Below are positions 8,236-16,654 of a stretch of DNA of 46,080 nt, piece by piece. Origin of the DNA: Bacteroidota bacterium (lineage in GTDB: Bacteria; Bacteroidota; Bacteroidia; Flavobacteriales; Flavobacteriaceae); contig JAJYSY010000014.1 of assembly GCA_021793375.1 (NCBI GenBank), positions 1 to 46,080 on the forward strand, given 5' to 3'. Position numbers and translations under genes: made by a program. The notes beneath the pieces are model-generated. The model ran no database searches. It saw nothing but the letters and a program-made list of their open reading frames with translations, and was not told the origin of the DNA. Numbering within the stretch: position 1 is the first letter of the stretch; every line of letters starts with the position of its first letter.

Positions 8236-10242
8236 TTAATATTTCAACAAATCTTTTAACACTTCTTCAAAACGGGATTTTGCCAAGTATTGTTTTTCCA
8301 AATCTGCTGCAAAAGGAATTGGCGTTTCTAAACTCCCTACTCTTTTTATAGGACCATCTAAAAATTCAAAGCAATTTTCTGTAATCATAGCAGATAAATC
8401 AGAAGCAATTCCTCCAAAAAGTGAATCTTCTTGTAAGATTATGGCTTTTCCTGTTTTTTTAACAGATTCAAAAATAGTTTCGGTATCTAAAGGTTGTAAA
8501 GTTCTTAAATCAATTAAATCAGCTGAAATTTTTGGATTATTTTCTAAAACTTCTAAAGCCCAATGTACGCCTTGTCCGTAAGTTATAATGCTGATTTCTT
8601 CTCCGGTTTGTAAAGTTGCTGCTTTTCCAAAAGGCAAAGTATAATAATCTACCGGAACTTCTTGTCGAATACTTCTGTATAAAGCTTTGTGTTCAAAATA
8701 AATTACCGGATTCGGATCGTTTATTGCGGTGTTCAACAATCCTTTTGCATCATAAGGAAAAGCCGGGTAAACCACTTTTAATCCCGGAGTTTTAGTAAAC
8801 CAAGCTTCGTTGGTTTGACTGTGAAAAGGTCCTGCTCCTACTCCTGCTCCGGCGGGCATTCTTACCACTACATCAGCATTTTGATTCCAACGATAATGCA
8901 CTTTTGCCAAATAATTTACCATTGCATTAAATCCCATAGTGGCAAAATCACTGAATTGCATTTCCATCACAGCTTTCATCTTGTTGATGGATAATCCCAT
9001 AGCTGCATTTACAATTGCAGATTCACAAATCGGCGTATTTCTTACTCTTTCTTTTCCAAACTCTTCTACAAAACCTTCCGTTACTTTAAAAACTCCTCCA
9101 TATTCCGCAATATCTTGCCCCATAATCACCAAGTTTTCATGGCGTTGCATAGATTGTTTTAATCCCTCTGAAATCGCATCTACAAAACGCAACTCTTGTT
9201 TTTCTTCTTTTGGCTCTACTGCTTCATACGTCCAAGGTTTATAGACATCATTTAGCTCTGTTTCTAAAGAAGCTTGAATAGGATTTTCTTTTCCTACTTC
9301 TTTTAATTTTTTATTGATTTTTGCTTTGTATTCTTTTCTAAATTTCTCGTCTTCTTCTGACGTAAGAATATTTTCTTTTAACAAAAATGCTTTAAAATTT
9401 TCTATAGGATCCAATTTTTCCCAATAAGCTATCAATTCTTTAGGAACATATTTTACACCACTGGCTTCCTCATGCCCTCTTCTTCTAAAAGTTTTAAATT
9501 CTATTAAAACCGGACGCGGATTTTCTCTCATACTTTCCGCTATTTCATTTACTTTAGAAAAAACATCAACAATATTATTTCCATTTATGATATGACTTTC
9601 CATTCCATATCCTTTTCCTCTGTCTGCTAAGTTTTCTACTTTATATTGTTCTGCAGTAGGGGTAGAAAGTCCGTATCCATTATTTTCGATGATAAATAAA
9701 ACCGGTAAATCCCAAACAGAAGCCACGTTTAAAGCTTCATGCCAATCTCCTTCACTGGTTCCTCCTTCTCCGGTAAAAACTGCTGTAATTTTCTTTTCTT
9801 TTCTGAGTTTATGCGCTAAAGCGATTCCATCGGCTACACTGTTTTGCGGTCCTAAATGAGAAATCATTCCCACAATATGATATTCTTGTGTTCCAAAATG
9901 AAAACTTCGATCTCTTCCTTTGGTAAACCCACTTGCTTTTCCTTCCCACTGAGCGAATAATTTTTCTAATGGAATTTTTCTTGAGGTAAAAACCCCAAGG
10001 TTTCTATGCATTGGCAAAATATATTCCTCTTCGAGCAAAGCTTTTGTCACGCCCACCGAAATCGCTTCTTGTCCTATACCGCTAAACCATTTTGAAATTT
10101 TTCCCTGACGCAAAAGAATCAACATTTTCTCTTCGATTAAACGGGCTTTTAGCATTTCAAAATAAAGGGTTTTAAGTTGATTTTCTGAAAGGTTTTTTCT
10201 TTGATATTCAATACCGATTTTCTCGGCAACTTCCTGTTTCAT
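8236..10242 (-). CDS. Fused E1 alpha/beta 2-oxoacid dehydrogenase (branched-chain type)
   Basis: Thiamine-diphosphate E1 component of a 2-oxoacid dehydrogenase complex, both subunits in one 668-residue chain. Residues about 20-330 are the alpha part, with the ThDP/Mg motif GEGGTSEGDW ending at ENNGYG (about 158-190). Residues about 345-668 are the beta part, beginning LRFVDAISEGLKQSM and including MGQDIAEYGGVFKVTEGF and GAGVGAGPFHSQ. The fusion is known in Bacteroidota, where it is usually annotated as branched-chain (2-oxoisovalerate) dehydrogenase. E2 and E3 genes are not in the window. A promoter element sits just upstream. Confidence 0.92.
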   Translation of the reverse strand: MKQEVAEKIGIEYQRKNLSENQLKTLYFEMLKARLIEEKMLILLRQGKISKWFSGIGQEAISVGVTKALLEEEYILPMHRNLGVFTSRKIPLEKLFAQWEGKASGFTKGRDRSFHFGTQEYHIVGMISHLGPQNSVADGIALAHKLRKEKKITAVFTGEGGTSEGDWHEALNVASVWDLPVLFIIENNGYGLSTPTAEQYKVENLADRGKGYGMESHIINGNNIVDVFSKVNEIAESMRENPRPVLIEFKTFRRRGHEEASGVKYVPKELIAYWEKLDPIENFKAFLLKENILTSEEDEKFRKEYKAKINKKLKEVGKENPIQASLETELNDVYKPWTYEAVEPKEEKQELRFVDAISEGLKQSMQRHENLVIMGQDIAEYGGVFKVTEGFVEEFGKERVRNTPICESAIVNAAMGLSINKMKAVMEMQFSDFATMGFNAMVNYLAKVHYRWNQNADVVVRMPAGAGVGAGPFHSQTNEAWFTKTPGLKVVYPAFPYDAKGLLNTAINDPNPVIYFEHKALYRSIRQEVPVDYYTLPFGKAATLQTGEEISIITYGQGVHWALEVLENNPKISADLIDLRTLQPLDTETIFESVKKTGKAIILQEDSLFGGIASDLSAMITENCFEFLDGPIKRVGSLETPIPFAADLEKQYLAKSRFEEVLKDLLKY

Positions 10243-10261
10243 GAATTGTAGTAAATTTTAG

Positions 10262-10269
10262 CAAACTTA
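10262..10269 (-). promoter_or_regulatory. Promoter -7 element of the fused E1 gene
   Basis: On the minus strand this reads TAAGTTTG, an exact TAnnTTTG match, about 20 nt before the ATG at 10242. It lies in the 66-bp gap after mazG, which suggests that E1 is transcribed separately from mazG. The -33 region has only ATTT. Confidence 0.45.
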
Positions 10270-10308
10270 AAGATTTTTATTGCAGAAAATCTTTGAGCTT
10301 ATAGAATT

Positions 10309-11091
10309 TTAATCAAATTTAATGCTTTTTGCTTCTTTCCAAAACTTATCCATTTCTTTTAAGCTCATCTCTTTTAAGTTTTTCTGATTTTTCTGTGCTT
10401 GTTTTTCAATATATTGAAATCTATCTATAAATTTCTGATTGGTTTTTTCTAATGCATTTTCAGGATTTATATCTAAAAATCTTGCATAATTAATCATCGA
10501 AAAAATAAAATCTCCAAACTCTGTTTCTGCTTTTTCTTTGTCTTGTTTTTCTACTTCTTGTTTAAATTCTTGTAATTCTTCTTCTACTTTTTCAAAAACT
10601 TGGTTTTTATTTTCCCAATCAAAACCTACTCCGCTTACTTTTTCTTGAATCCGCCAAGCTTTTACCAAAGAAGGTAAAGATTTTGGAACTCCTTCTAAAA
10701 TGCTTTTTCGTCCTTCTTTTATTTTTAATTTCTCCCAGTTTTGGGCAACTTCTTCTTCGTTTTCAACTTTTACATCTCCATAAATATGAGGGTGTCGAGA
10801 AATTAATTTTTCACATATTTCATTGGCAACATCAGCAATATCAAAAGCTTTTTTTTCGCTTCCTATTTTGGCATAAAAAACAATATGCAATAAAATATCT
10901 CCTAATTCTTTTTTAATTTCTTCAAGATTATTTTCTAAAATTGCATCGCCCAACTCATAAGTTTCTTCAATTGTCAACGGACGTAAACTCTCTAAAGTTT
11001 GTTTTTTATCCCACGGACATTTTTCTCGTAAATTATCCATAATATCCAACAGTCTGTTGAAAGCTTGAAGTTGATTTTCTCTTGAATTCAT
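10309..11091 (-). CDS. mazG: Nucleoside triphosphate pyrophosphohydrolase MazG
   Basis: Hydrolyses (d)NTPs to monophosphates and pyrophosphate; a cytosolic house-cleaning enzyme of 260 residues with two MazG domains, the usual full-length form. The first domain starts LLDIMDNLREKCPWDKKQT and carries the EExYE...ExxD metal motif (EETYELGDAILENNLEEIKKE, ELGDILLH). The second repeats it less strictly (EEELQEFKQEV, EFGDFIFSMINYARF). It lies 14 bp downstream of the MocR gene and is probably cotranscribed with it. Confidence 0.95.
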   Translation of the reverse strand: MNSRENQLQAFNRLLDIMDNLREKCPWDKKQTLESLRPLTIEETYELGDAILENNLEEIKKELGDILLHIVFYAKIGSEKKAFDIADVANEICEKLISRHPHIYGDVKVENEEEVAQNWEKLKIKEGRKSILEGVPKSLPSLVKAWRIQEKVSGVGFDWENKNQVFEKVEEELQEFKQEVEKQDKEKAETEFGDFIFSMINYARFLDINPENALEKTNQKFIDRFQYIEKQAQKNQKNLKEMSLKEMDKFWKEAKSIKFD

Positions 11092-11105
11092 ATATTTTAA
11101 TTGAT

Positions 11106-12572
11106 TTATAATAGTATAAAATTAATTTGTTCTTGATAAGCGGTTTTTACTATTTTTAGATTTCCTCTCATTTCTTCTTCATTCAAATCAGCAAAACCCA
11201 ATCTTAATGCAGTTGTTTTTTTATCTTGAAATAAACTGTTGAAAGGAAGGTAAAGTTTTTTTGTTTTACAGTTTTCTATCAACTTCAACAGCGAAATATT
11301 TTCTTTAAATTCAACCCAAAAAGCAAGCCCGCCTTGTGGAATGGTAAACTTAATGCTTTCTCCGAAAAATTCTTTTAATAATTCAGCAAATTTATTTCTT
11401 CTTAATTCATAAATTTTCAATGCTTTTCGGCGATATCTATGAATATCTCCTTGGGCAATCATTTCTGCTAAAGCTTGCTCTTTTACCACATCTACATTTC
11501 CAAAAATATTTAAATATTTTCGTGCTTCTTGCATAAAATTTTCAGGAGCAATCATAAAATTAGTTTGAAATCCGGGAGGTAAAAACTTCCCGAAAGTTCC
11601 CAAGTAAATAGTTTTTCCAAAATCATCTAATTTTAAAATAGGAAGATGTAAAGATTTATCATAATTAAATTCTGTATTTCCTCCATCTTCAATAAGGATG
11701 AAATTATATTCTACAGCCAATTGCAGTAAATCTTTTTTACGTTTTTCTGAAAAATTTTTAGTGGTAGGAATTTGATATTTCGGATGTAGATAAACACATT
11801 TTATCGATTCTTTTTTAAAGTTATTTCTGATAAAATCCACTCTTATTCCTTCTTCATCCATCGGAATGGTTTTTAATTTTGCTCCGGCTTGTTGAAAAAC
11901 CATATTAGACAAATCATCGCTATAATTTGCCACCAAAACTTGATCGCCGGGAGTAATCAACAATTGCGTCAATATATAAAGCAAAATTTGCTTGTTTGTA
12001 ATGTTGAGAAGATTGTTTTTAGAAATATGAAAACCTTGGGTCAAATTAATATAAAAACTCAATTGTTCTTTAAAAAAATCATTTCCCGTTTCTAAAAATT
12101 CATCAGATTTTTTTAAAATCCTTTTTCTTTTTAAAGCTGCCGCATAAAATCTTCCTAATTCTTCAGGTTTTATAATTCGATAATCCGGTTTTCCTGTTGT
12201 GAATTTATATTTTTCTTGATTTTGCTGATTAAAAGAATCTAAAATAAAACTTCTTTTAAAAGAAAAATCTGCTTTTTTAGGTAAATGATAAATTCCTGAA
12301 TTTTTATTTTTTATCTCCGGATTTCTTACAAAAGTTCCCACTGCCGGTTTTGTCTCTACCCAACCTTGTAATTGCAATTCTTCTATGGCTGCAATTACTG
12401 TTTTTCGATGTACTTTCAACTCCTTGCTTAAAACTCTGCTTCCCGGAATTTTAAATCCATCAGACAATAAATTTTGCTGAACAGCTTGAATAAACTGATA
12501 AACGATTTGAAGATAAATCGGTTCTGATTTTCTGCGATCTATTTTTATAAAGGTTTTAAAAGATATTCTCAC
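11106..12572 (-). CDS. MocR-type regulator (GntR HTH fused to PLP aminotransferase-like domain)
   Basis: A 488-residue transcription factor. A GntR winged helix (about 10-85, with PIYLQIVYQFIQAV, GSRVLSKELKVHRKTVIAAIEEL and VGTFVRN) precedes a fold-type I aminotransferase-like domain (about 120-488). The PLP lysine is K329 in GTFGKFLPPGF. The usual EDDYDSEFRY motif reads IEDGGNTEFNY here, so its tyrosine is replaced by glycine; effector handling may differ from GabR/PdxR. Start is GTG at 12572; no ATG is available nearby. The gene is divergent from a TonB receptor gene, with direct repeats between them, which suggests that it controls the receptor and itself. Confidence 0.9.
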   Translation of the reverse strand: MRISFKTFIKIDRRKSEPIYLQIVYQFIQAVQQNLLSDGFKIPGSRVLSKELKVHRKTVIAAIEELQLQGWVETKPAVGTFVRNPEIKNKNSGIYHLPKKADFSFKRSFILDSFNQQNQEKYKFTTGKPDYRIIKPEELGRFYAAALKRKRILKKSDEFLETGNDFFKEQLSFYINLTQGFHISKNNLLNITNKQILLYILTQLLITPGDQVLVANYSDDLSNMVFQQAGAKLKTIPMDEEGIRVDFIRNNFKKESIKCVYLHPKYQIPTTKNFSEKRKKDLLQLAVEYNFILIEDGGNTEFNYDKSLHLPILKLDDFGKTIYLGTFGKFLPPGFQTNFMIAPENFMQEARKYLNIFGNVDVVKEQALAEMIAQGDIHRYRRKALKIYELRRNKFAELLKEFFGESIKFTIPQGGLAFWVEFKENISLLKLIENCKTKKLYLPFNSLFQDKKTTALRLGFADLNEEEMRGNLKIVKTAYQEQINFILL

Positions 12573-12573
12573 C

Positions 12574-12602
12574 GGACTACTTTTTTTATTTATTCTGGAC
12601 TA
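12574..12602. promoter_or_regulatory. Direct GGACTA repeats between the MocR gene and the TonB receptor gene (candidate operator)
   Basis: Plus strand: CCGGACTA, with its GGACTA at 12574-12579, and CTGGACTA, with GGACTA at 12597-12602, start to start 23 bp. MocR proteins are known to bind direct repeats. The copy at 12597 would overlap the transcription start of the MocR gene, and both copies lie just upstream of the -33 position of the receptor promoter. That fits self-repression combined with activation of the receptor gene; this role is inference. Confidence 0.4.
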
Positions 12603-12603
12603 T

Positions 12604-12611
12604 CAAAAATA
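12604..12611 (-). promoter_or_regulatory. Promoter -7 element of the MocR gene
   Basis: On the minus strand this reads TATTTTTG, an exact TAnnTTTG match. Transcription would start near 12597, inside the second GGACTA repeat and about 25 nt before the GTG start. No good -33 TTTG at normal spacing. Confidence 0.45.
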
Positions 12612-12663
12612 AGATTTTAAAATCAAGATTTGCACTTTTTAACTCAAAAAACAATTTTATTAA

Positions 12664-14532
12664 ATGAAAAAAGCATTTGCATTTTCAAGTTTTATTTTAA
12701 TTTCATTTTTCAGTTTTAGTCAAGATTTTCAAGAAGAAAACTTAACTGATAATTTAGAAGAAATCATTATTAAAGGAAATAGATTTGATATTCGTTTTAG
12801 TGAAACCACAAGAGATATTCAGTTGATTACACAAGCTGAAATTGAAAAAATGCCGGTGAATTCCATCAATGAATTGTTGACATTTATCGGTGGATTAGAT
12901 ATTCAACAACGCGGTCCTTTTGGTGGTCAAGCAGATATTGGTATGGATGGCGGAACTTTTGAACAAACTTTGATTTTAGTAAACGGAATTAAATTGGTGG
13001 ATGATCAAACTGCTCATAATATGATGAATATTCCTGTTCCTTTAGAGGCCATTGATCATATTGAAATCCTGAGAGGACCTGCAGCAAGAGTTTATGGAAT
13101 TAATGCTTTGACGGGAGCGATTAATATCATTACCAAAAAAAGTTCTTCTTCTTTTCTTGTTGCTGATATTTTTTCCGGATCTGCTTTTAAAAATAAAGAA
13201 GAAAATGATGGCAGCGGAATTTACGGCGGTGGTGGAATAAACCTAACTGCAAATTATGGAAATGCTCAACAAAATCATTTGTTTTCTTTACAGCAAGATT
13301 TATATAATGGTCAGCGTTATAATTCTGCTCAAAATAATTCTCGCTTATTTTATAATGGAAATTATAATTTTAATTCTGCACATTCTCTTCAAGCTTTAGC
13401 CGGATATGCTAATAATAAATTTGGGGCCAATGGTTTTTACGCCGCTCCGGGAGATAAAGAAGCTGAAGAAATTGTGGAAACCTCCATTTTTAGTATTTCT
13501 TCTAAACATAAATTGGGAAATTTAAGTTTATCGCCCAGAATTAGTAATCGTTATAATGAAGATGATTATCGTTATTTTAAACACGATTTAAACAATGGAA
13601 GATCTAAGCATTACACCAATGCTTTAATGTTGGAAATGAATGCAGTTTTAACTACTTCTTTTGGTGATTTTGGATGGGGTTGGGAATCCCGATTAACAAA
13701 TATCAGCAGTTCAAACATTGGAAAACACAAAAGAAATAATCATGGAATTTACGGAGAATTTAAAAAGAATTTTGGAAAAGATTTCATCTTAAATACCGGA
13801 ACTTATCTCAATTATAATTCTTTTTTTGGTTGGCAAATTTATCCGGGAATGGATATGGCGTATTTATTTAATGATTTTTGGAAAATTTCTGCCGGAGTGG
13901 GTTCAGGACAAAGAATTCCTTCTTTTACAGATTTATATGTAGATCAAGCTCCCGGAAATGTTGGAAATCCTGATCTCCAACCTGAAAATTCTTGGCAGTA
14001 TAATTTTAATATAGATTACAACAAAAATAATTTACTTTTTCATGTAGGAGGATTTTACAGAGATATTTCTGATTTTATAGATTGGATTAGAACTGATGAA
14101 AACACTCCTTATGCTCCGGAAAATTTCGGAAAAAATAAAACTTTTGGAGTAAATACGCGTTTTCAAAATAATTTTGATTTCGGAAATCATCAAATAGGAT
14201 ATAAACTGAGTTATAATTTTTTAAAACCCAGTTTAAAAAGTAAAAACAACACCGATTCAAAATATGTTTTGCAAACTTTAAAACATCAAGTTATTGCAGG
14301 AATTCATTATAATTTTAAAAGTCTTTCCATCCAATTTCAAAACAGATATATCAAAAGAGAATTAAATCAAGGATATTTCTTAGCTGATTTTCGTGCAAAT
14401 TATGAATTTGAGAGTTTTTCTGTTTATGCAGATATTTCCAATATCTTTAATGCTAAATACAAAGAAAATGCTGCTATACCTCTCCCGCCAAGATGGTTTA
14501 CAATAGGAATTAAATATCGTTTTATCAATTAA
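12664..14532 (+). CDS. TonB-dependent outer-membrane receptor, vitamin/siderophore type
   Basis: A 622-residue receptor without the CarboxypepD_reg extension. A signal peptide (about 1-20, ending FSFSQ) is followed by a TonB-box-like stretch (LEEIIIKGNR), a plug domain (about 45-165, with IEILRGPAARVYGINALTGAINIITKK) and a 22-strand-type barrel ending FTIGIKYRFIN. The size and plug resemble BtuB/FecA-class transporters of small ligands. It is transcribed divergently from the MocR-type regulator. MocR regulators often act on vitamin B6 or amino-compound metabolism, so a PLP-related ligand is possible but unproven. The nearest -7 candidate, AAGATTTG at 12625-12632, has one mismatch. Confidence 0.88.
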   Translation: MKKAFAFSSFILISFFSFSQDFQEENLTDNLEEIIIKGNRFDIRFSETTRDIQLITQAEIEKMPVNSINELLTFIGGLDIQQRGPFGGQADIGMDGGTFEQTLILVNGIKLVDDQTAHNMMNIPVPLEAIDHIEILRGPAARVYGINALTGAINIITKKSSSSFLVADIFSGSAFKNKEENDGSGIYGGGGINLTANYGNAQQNHLFSLQQDLYNGQRYNSAQNNSRLFYNGNYNFNSAHSLQALAGYANNKFGANGFYAAPGDKEAEEIVETSIFSISSKHKLGNLSLSPRISNRYNEDDYRYFKHDLNNGRSKHYTNALMLEMNAVLTTSFGDFGWGWESRLTNISSSNIGKHKRNNHGIYGEFKKNFGKDFILNTGTYLNYNSFFGWQIYPGMDMAYLFNDFWKISAGVGSGQRIPSFTDLYVDQAPGNVGNPDLQPENSWQYNFNIDYNKNNLLFHVGGFYRDISDFIDWIRTDENTPYAPENFGKNKTFGVNTRFQNNFDFGNHQIGYKLSYNFLKPSLKSKNNTDSKYVLQTLKHQVIAGIHYNFKSLSIQFQNRYIKRELNQGYFLADFRANYEFESFSVYADISNIFNAKYKENAAIPLPPRWFTIGIKYRFIN

Positions 14533-14547
14533 TTTTCAATATAAAAA

Positions 14548-14579
14548 AAGCGCTTAACCTTTTAAATGATTAAGCGCTT
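14548..14579. terminator. Bidirectional terminator between convergent genes
   Basis: A perfect 10-bp stem, AAGCGCTTAA pairing with TTAAGCGCTT over a 12-nt loop. It is flanked by a run of A on the left and ATTTTTTCT on the right, so both strands have a U-tract. It separates the TonB receptor gene (+) from the PNGase F-like gene (-). Confidence 0.9.
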
Positions 14580-14603
14580 ATTTTTTCTATAACAGATTAC
14601 AAA

Positions 14604-16583
14604 TTATTCTCCTATAATTACTTTTTCTATATGTTTTGTTTGATTTTTATCTTCAAAAATCAACAGATATAAACCTTTATTTAGGTGATCTACTGAAATC
14701 TGATATTGTTCTTCTTGAATGGTTTTCTGGTAAACTTTTCTACCTTGAATATCTACCAAGCTCACTTGATAAGGTGCGATTAAATTTCCTGAAACATCAA
14801 TATTTATCACATTTTTAGCCGGATTCGGATAAATTACAAGTTTTTGTTTCTCCTGATTTTCAACACTTTGCACATCTATATTAGTATAGAAATTTTGAGT
14901 GTAAGAACATCCCCAATCATGGCGATCTGTTCCGGAATAAGAATAATTATTCATAGGAAGATTTGCTCCGCTTAATTTTTTAACTTTAAAATCTCCGGAT
15001 TTATAAGAAGGCTGACTTGCATAAGGCCACCAATTTAACCCAAAACAGTTTTCATTCTTAATTTTCAGTTTATAAAATCCTGTTTCCGGAAGATTTACGG
15101 TGTCTTTATATTTTGTGTTTACAATTAAATTATCTTTAGTTTCAATTGTATTTCCTTCCATATCCGTAATTTCCCAAGAAATATCAGAAGCTCCACTATT
15201 GTAAATAAATCCGTTGGCTACTTTGGTTCCGGTTTTTAAATCCAACACCAATTCTGAAGGCCAAAAAGGAGCGCTTTCAAATTTACTACTCAAATAATTA
15301 TTGGTTTCATCTTCATCTGTTTCTCCGTTAACACTGATGATTTCTACTTCAAACTCTTGTTTTCCTTCTTCTTCATTTAAAGCAATTTCACTAAAAGCAT
15401 CAAGTGCTGTTAAGCTGATTTCCATCTCTTCTTGAGGGGCAAGATTTCCACTCCAATTGAAGATTTCTGTTCCAAAACCATTTACGCCATATTCGAAATC
15501 CATTTCATGAATTGCTGAAGATCCGGTATTTTTAACTTTAATCACCGGTTTATCTCCTGCAGGATTTGCTCTAAAATGATTAGGATCATCAGTTGGGGAA
15601 ACAATATCTATCAAAGCTGCATCGGTTTCTTTATTCGTTTCTCCATAATAAAAAATGGTGGCGTTATAATTATAATTTCCTAAATCTCCACTCCCGGTGT
15701 ATTCTTCAAATTGTACTTGCAAATCAAAATCTGTTTCTGCTGCCAAATCCAAATAATGATGAACAGGTTCTACTTTTGCTCCCGGACACCAATTAGATCT
15801 GTCATAAATCCAAGTTCCTCCTTGCGGATAAAGATCATTTTCTCCACAATCATCTCTCCAAATATCAAAACTATCCACTTCATCATTATTTAATAAAATA
15901 TCATAATAATGACTGGAAAATTCACAGCATTGCTCTGTTCCATCACTTCCATGTCCGGTAACCAATACTTCTAACAACACATCTTCTGTGCCTTCAGGAG
16001 TGGTGTCAGAAAAAATTTCTAAATGGTCATTAAAAGGATCTTCATCATCTCCATAAGTTTTACTAAGCTGATAAACGGTTTTAATATCCAATACTTCTCT
16101 TTCAGGAATTCCTTCTATAAAAGCAAATTCTACTTCAGCGGTAAATCCTCCGGAATAACCGCCATAATGAATTCTCAATTCTTTTTCTCCTTTTAACAAC
16201 GGATAAAAATCAGTAACATCAAAAACATAAGGTTGTTCCCAATCGCTGCCAAATCTTGACCATCCTGAAGTAGCAAAAGGCGTGATGAATCTTCCTAATT
16301 CATAAACTTGATCATCTTCATCTATCAATTGAATATGGGTATTATAATCCCATTGATGACAAAATTCTTCTCCGGGATCACAATCGTACTGACCTAATTT
16401 TAAAGTCATAATAATCTGGCGATATGATTCGTCTCCTTCAGGGAATTCTACGGTTTCGTCAAAATCTCCAAACCAATCCAATTCGATTGAAGAAGTATTG
16501 ATAAAAGTAGTATCTGCGGAATTGTTTTGTGCTGAAAGCAGAGCGGAAAATAAAAACGCCATCAGCAAAGTAATTCTTTTCAT
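14604..16583 (-). CDS. Secreted peptide-N-glycosidase F-like protein with T9SS sorting domain
   Basis: Predicted amidase releasing N-linked glycans from glycoproteins, exported by the type IX system. Signal peptide (about 1-18). The N-terminal PNGase F domain (about 30-165) carries CHQWDY with D79 at the place of the catalytic Asp of PNGase F. The C-terminal PNGase F domain (about 170-320) carries GHGSDGTEQCCEF with E221 at the place of the second catalytic acid, and WCPG. The third acidic residue of the Elizabethkingia enzyme (Glu118, recalled) seems to be Gly here (HYGGYSGG). Residues about 325-580 look like CARDB/Ig modules. The last 80 residues are a type A sorting domain (VIYPNPAKN, GLYLLIF). 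It is 659 residues, about twice classical PNGase F. Confidence 0.88.
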   Translation of the reverse strand: MKRITLLMAFLFSALLSAQNNSADTTFINTSSIELDWFGDFDETVEFPEGDESYRQIIMTLKLGQYDCDPGEEFCHQWDYNTHIQLIDEDDQVYELGRFITPFATSGWSRFGSDWEQPYVFDVTDFYPLLKGEKELRIHYGGYSGGFTAEVEFAFIEGIPEREVLDIKTVYQLSKTYGDDEDPFNDHLEIFSDTTPEGTEDVLLEVLVTGHGSDGTEQCCEFSSHYYDILLNNDEVDSFDIWRDDCGENDLYPQGGTWIYDRSNWCPGAKVEPVHHYLDLAAETDFDLQVQFEEYTGSGDLGNYNYNATIFYYGETNKETDAALIDIVSPTDDPNHFRANPAGDKPVIKVKNTGSSAIHEMDFEYGVNGFGTEIFNWSGNLAPQEEMEISLTALDAFSEIALNEEEGKQEFEVEIISVNGETDEDETNNYLSSKFESAPFWPSELVLDLKTGTKVANGFIYNSGASDISWEITDMEGNTIETKDNLIVNTKYKDTVNLPETGFYKLKIKNENCFGLNWWPYASQPSYKSGDFKVKKLSGANLPMNNYSYSGTDRHDWGCSYTQNFYTNIDVQSVENQEKQKLVIYPNPAKNVINIDVSGNLIAPYQVSLVDIQGRKVYQKTIQEEQYQISVDHLNKGLYLLIFEDKNQTKHIEKVIIGE

Positions 16584-16654
16584 AAAAAAGCTGTTTTATT
16601 TAAGGTGAAAAATAGTTCGCCTAATATACAACTTTCTCATAATTTTAAGTTAAT

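Noticed and set aside
8121..8351. A 76-codon plus-strand ORF overlapping the 3' end of the fused E1 gene
   Set aside because: Mostly antisense to the conserved E1-beta C-terminus, low-complexity Phe/Leu/Asn composition, no start context.
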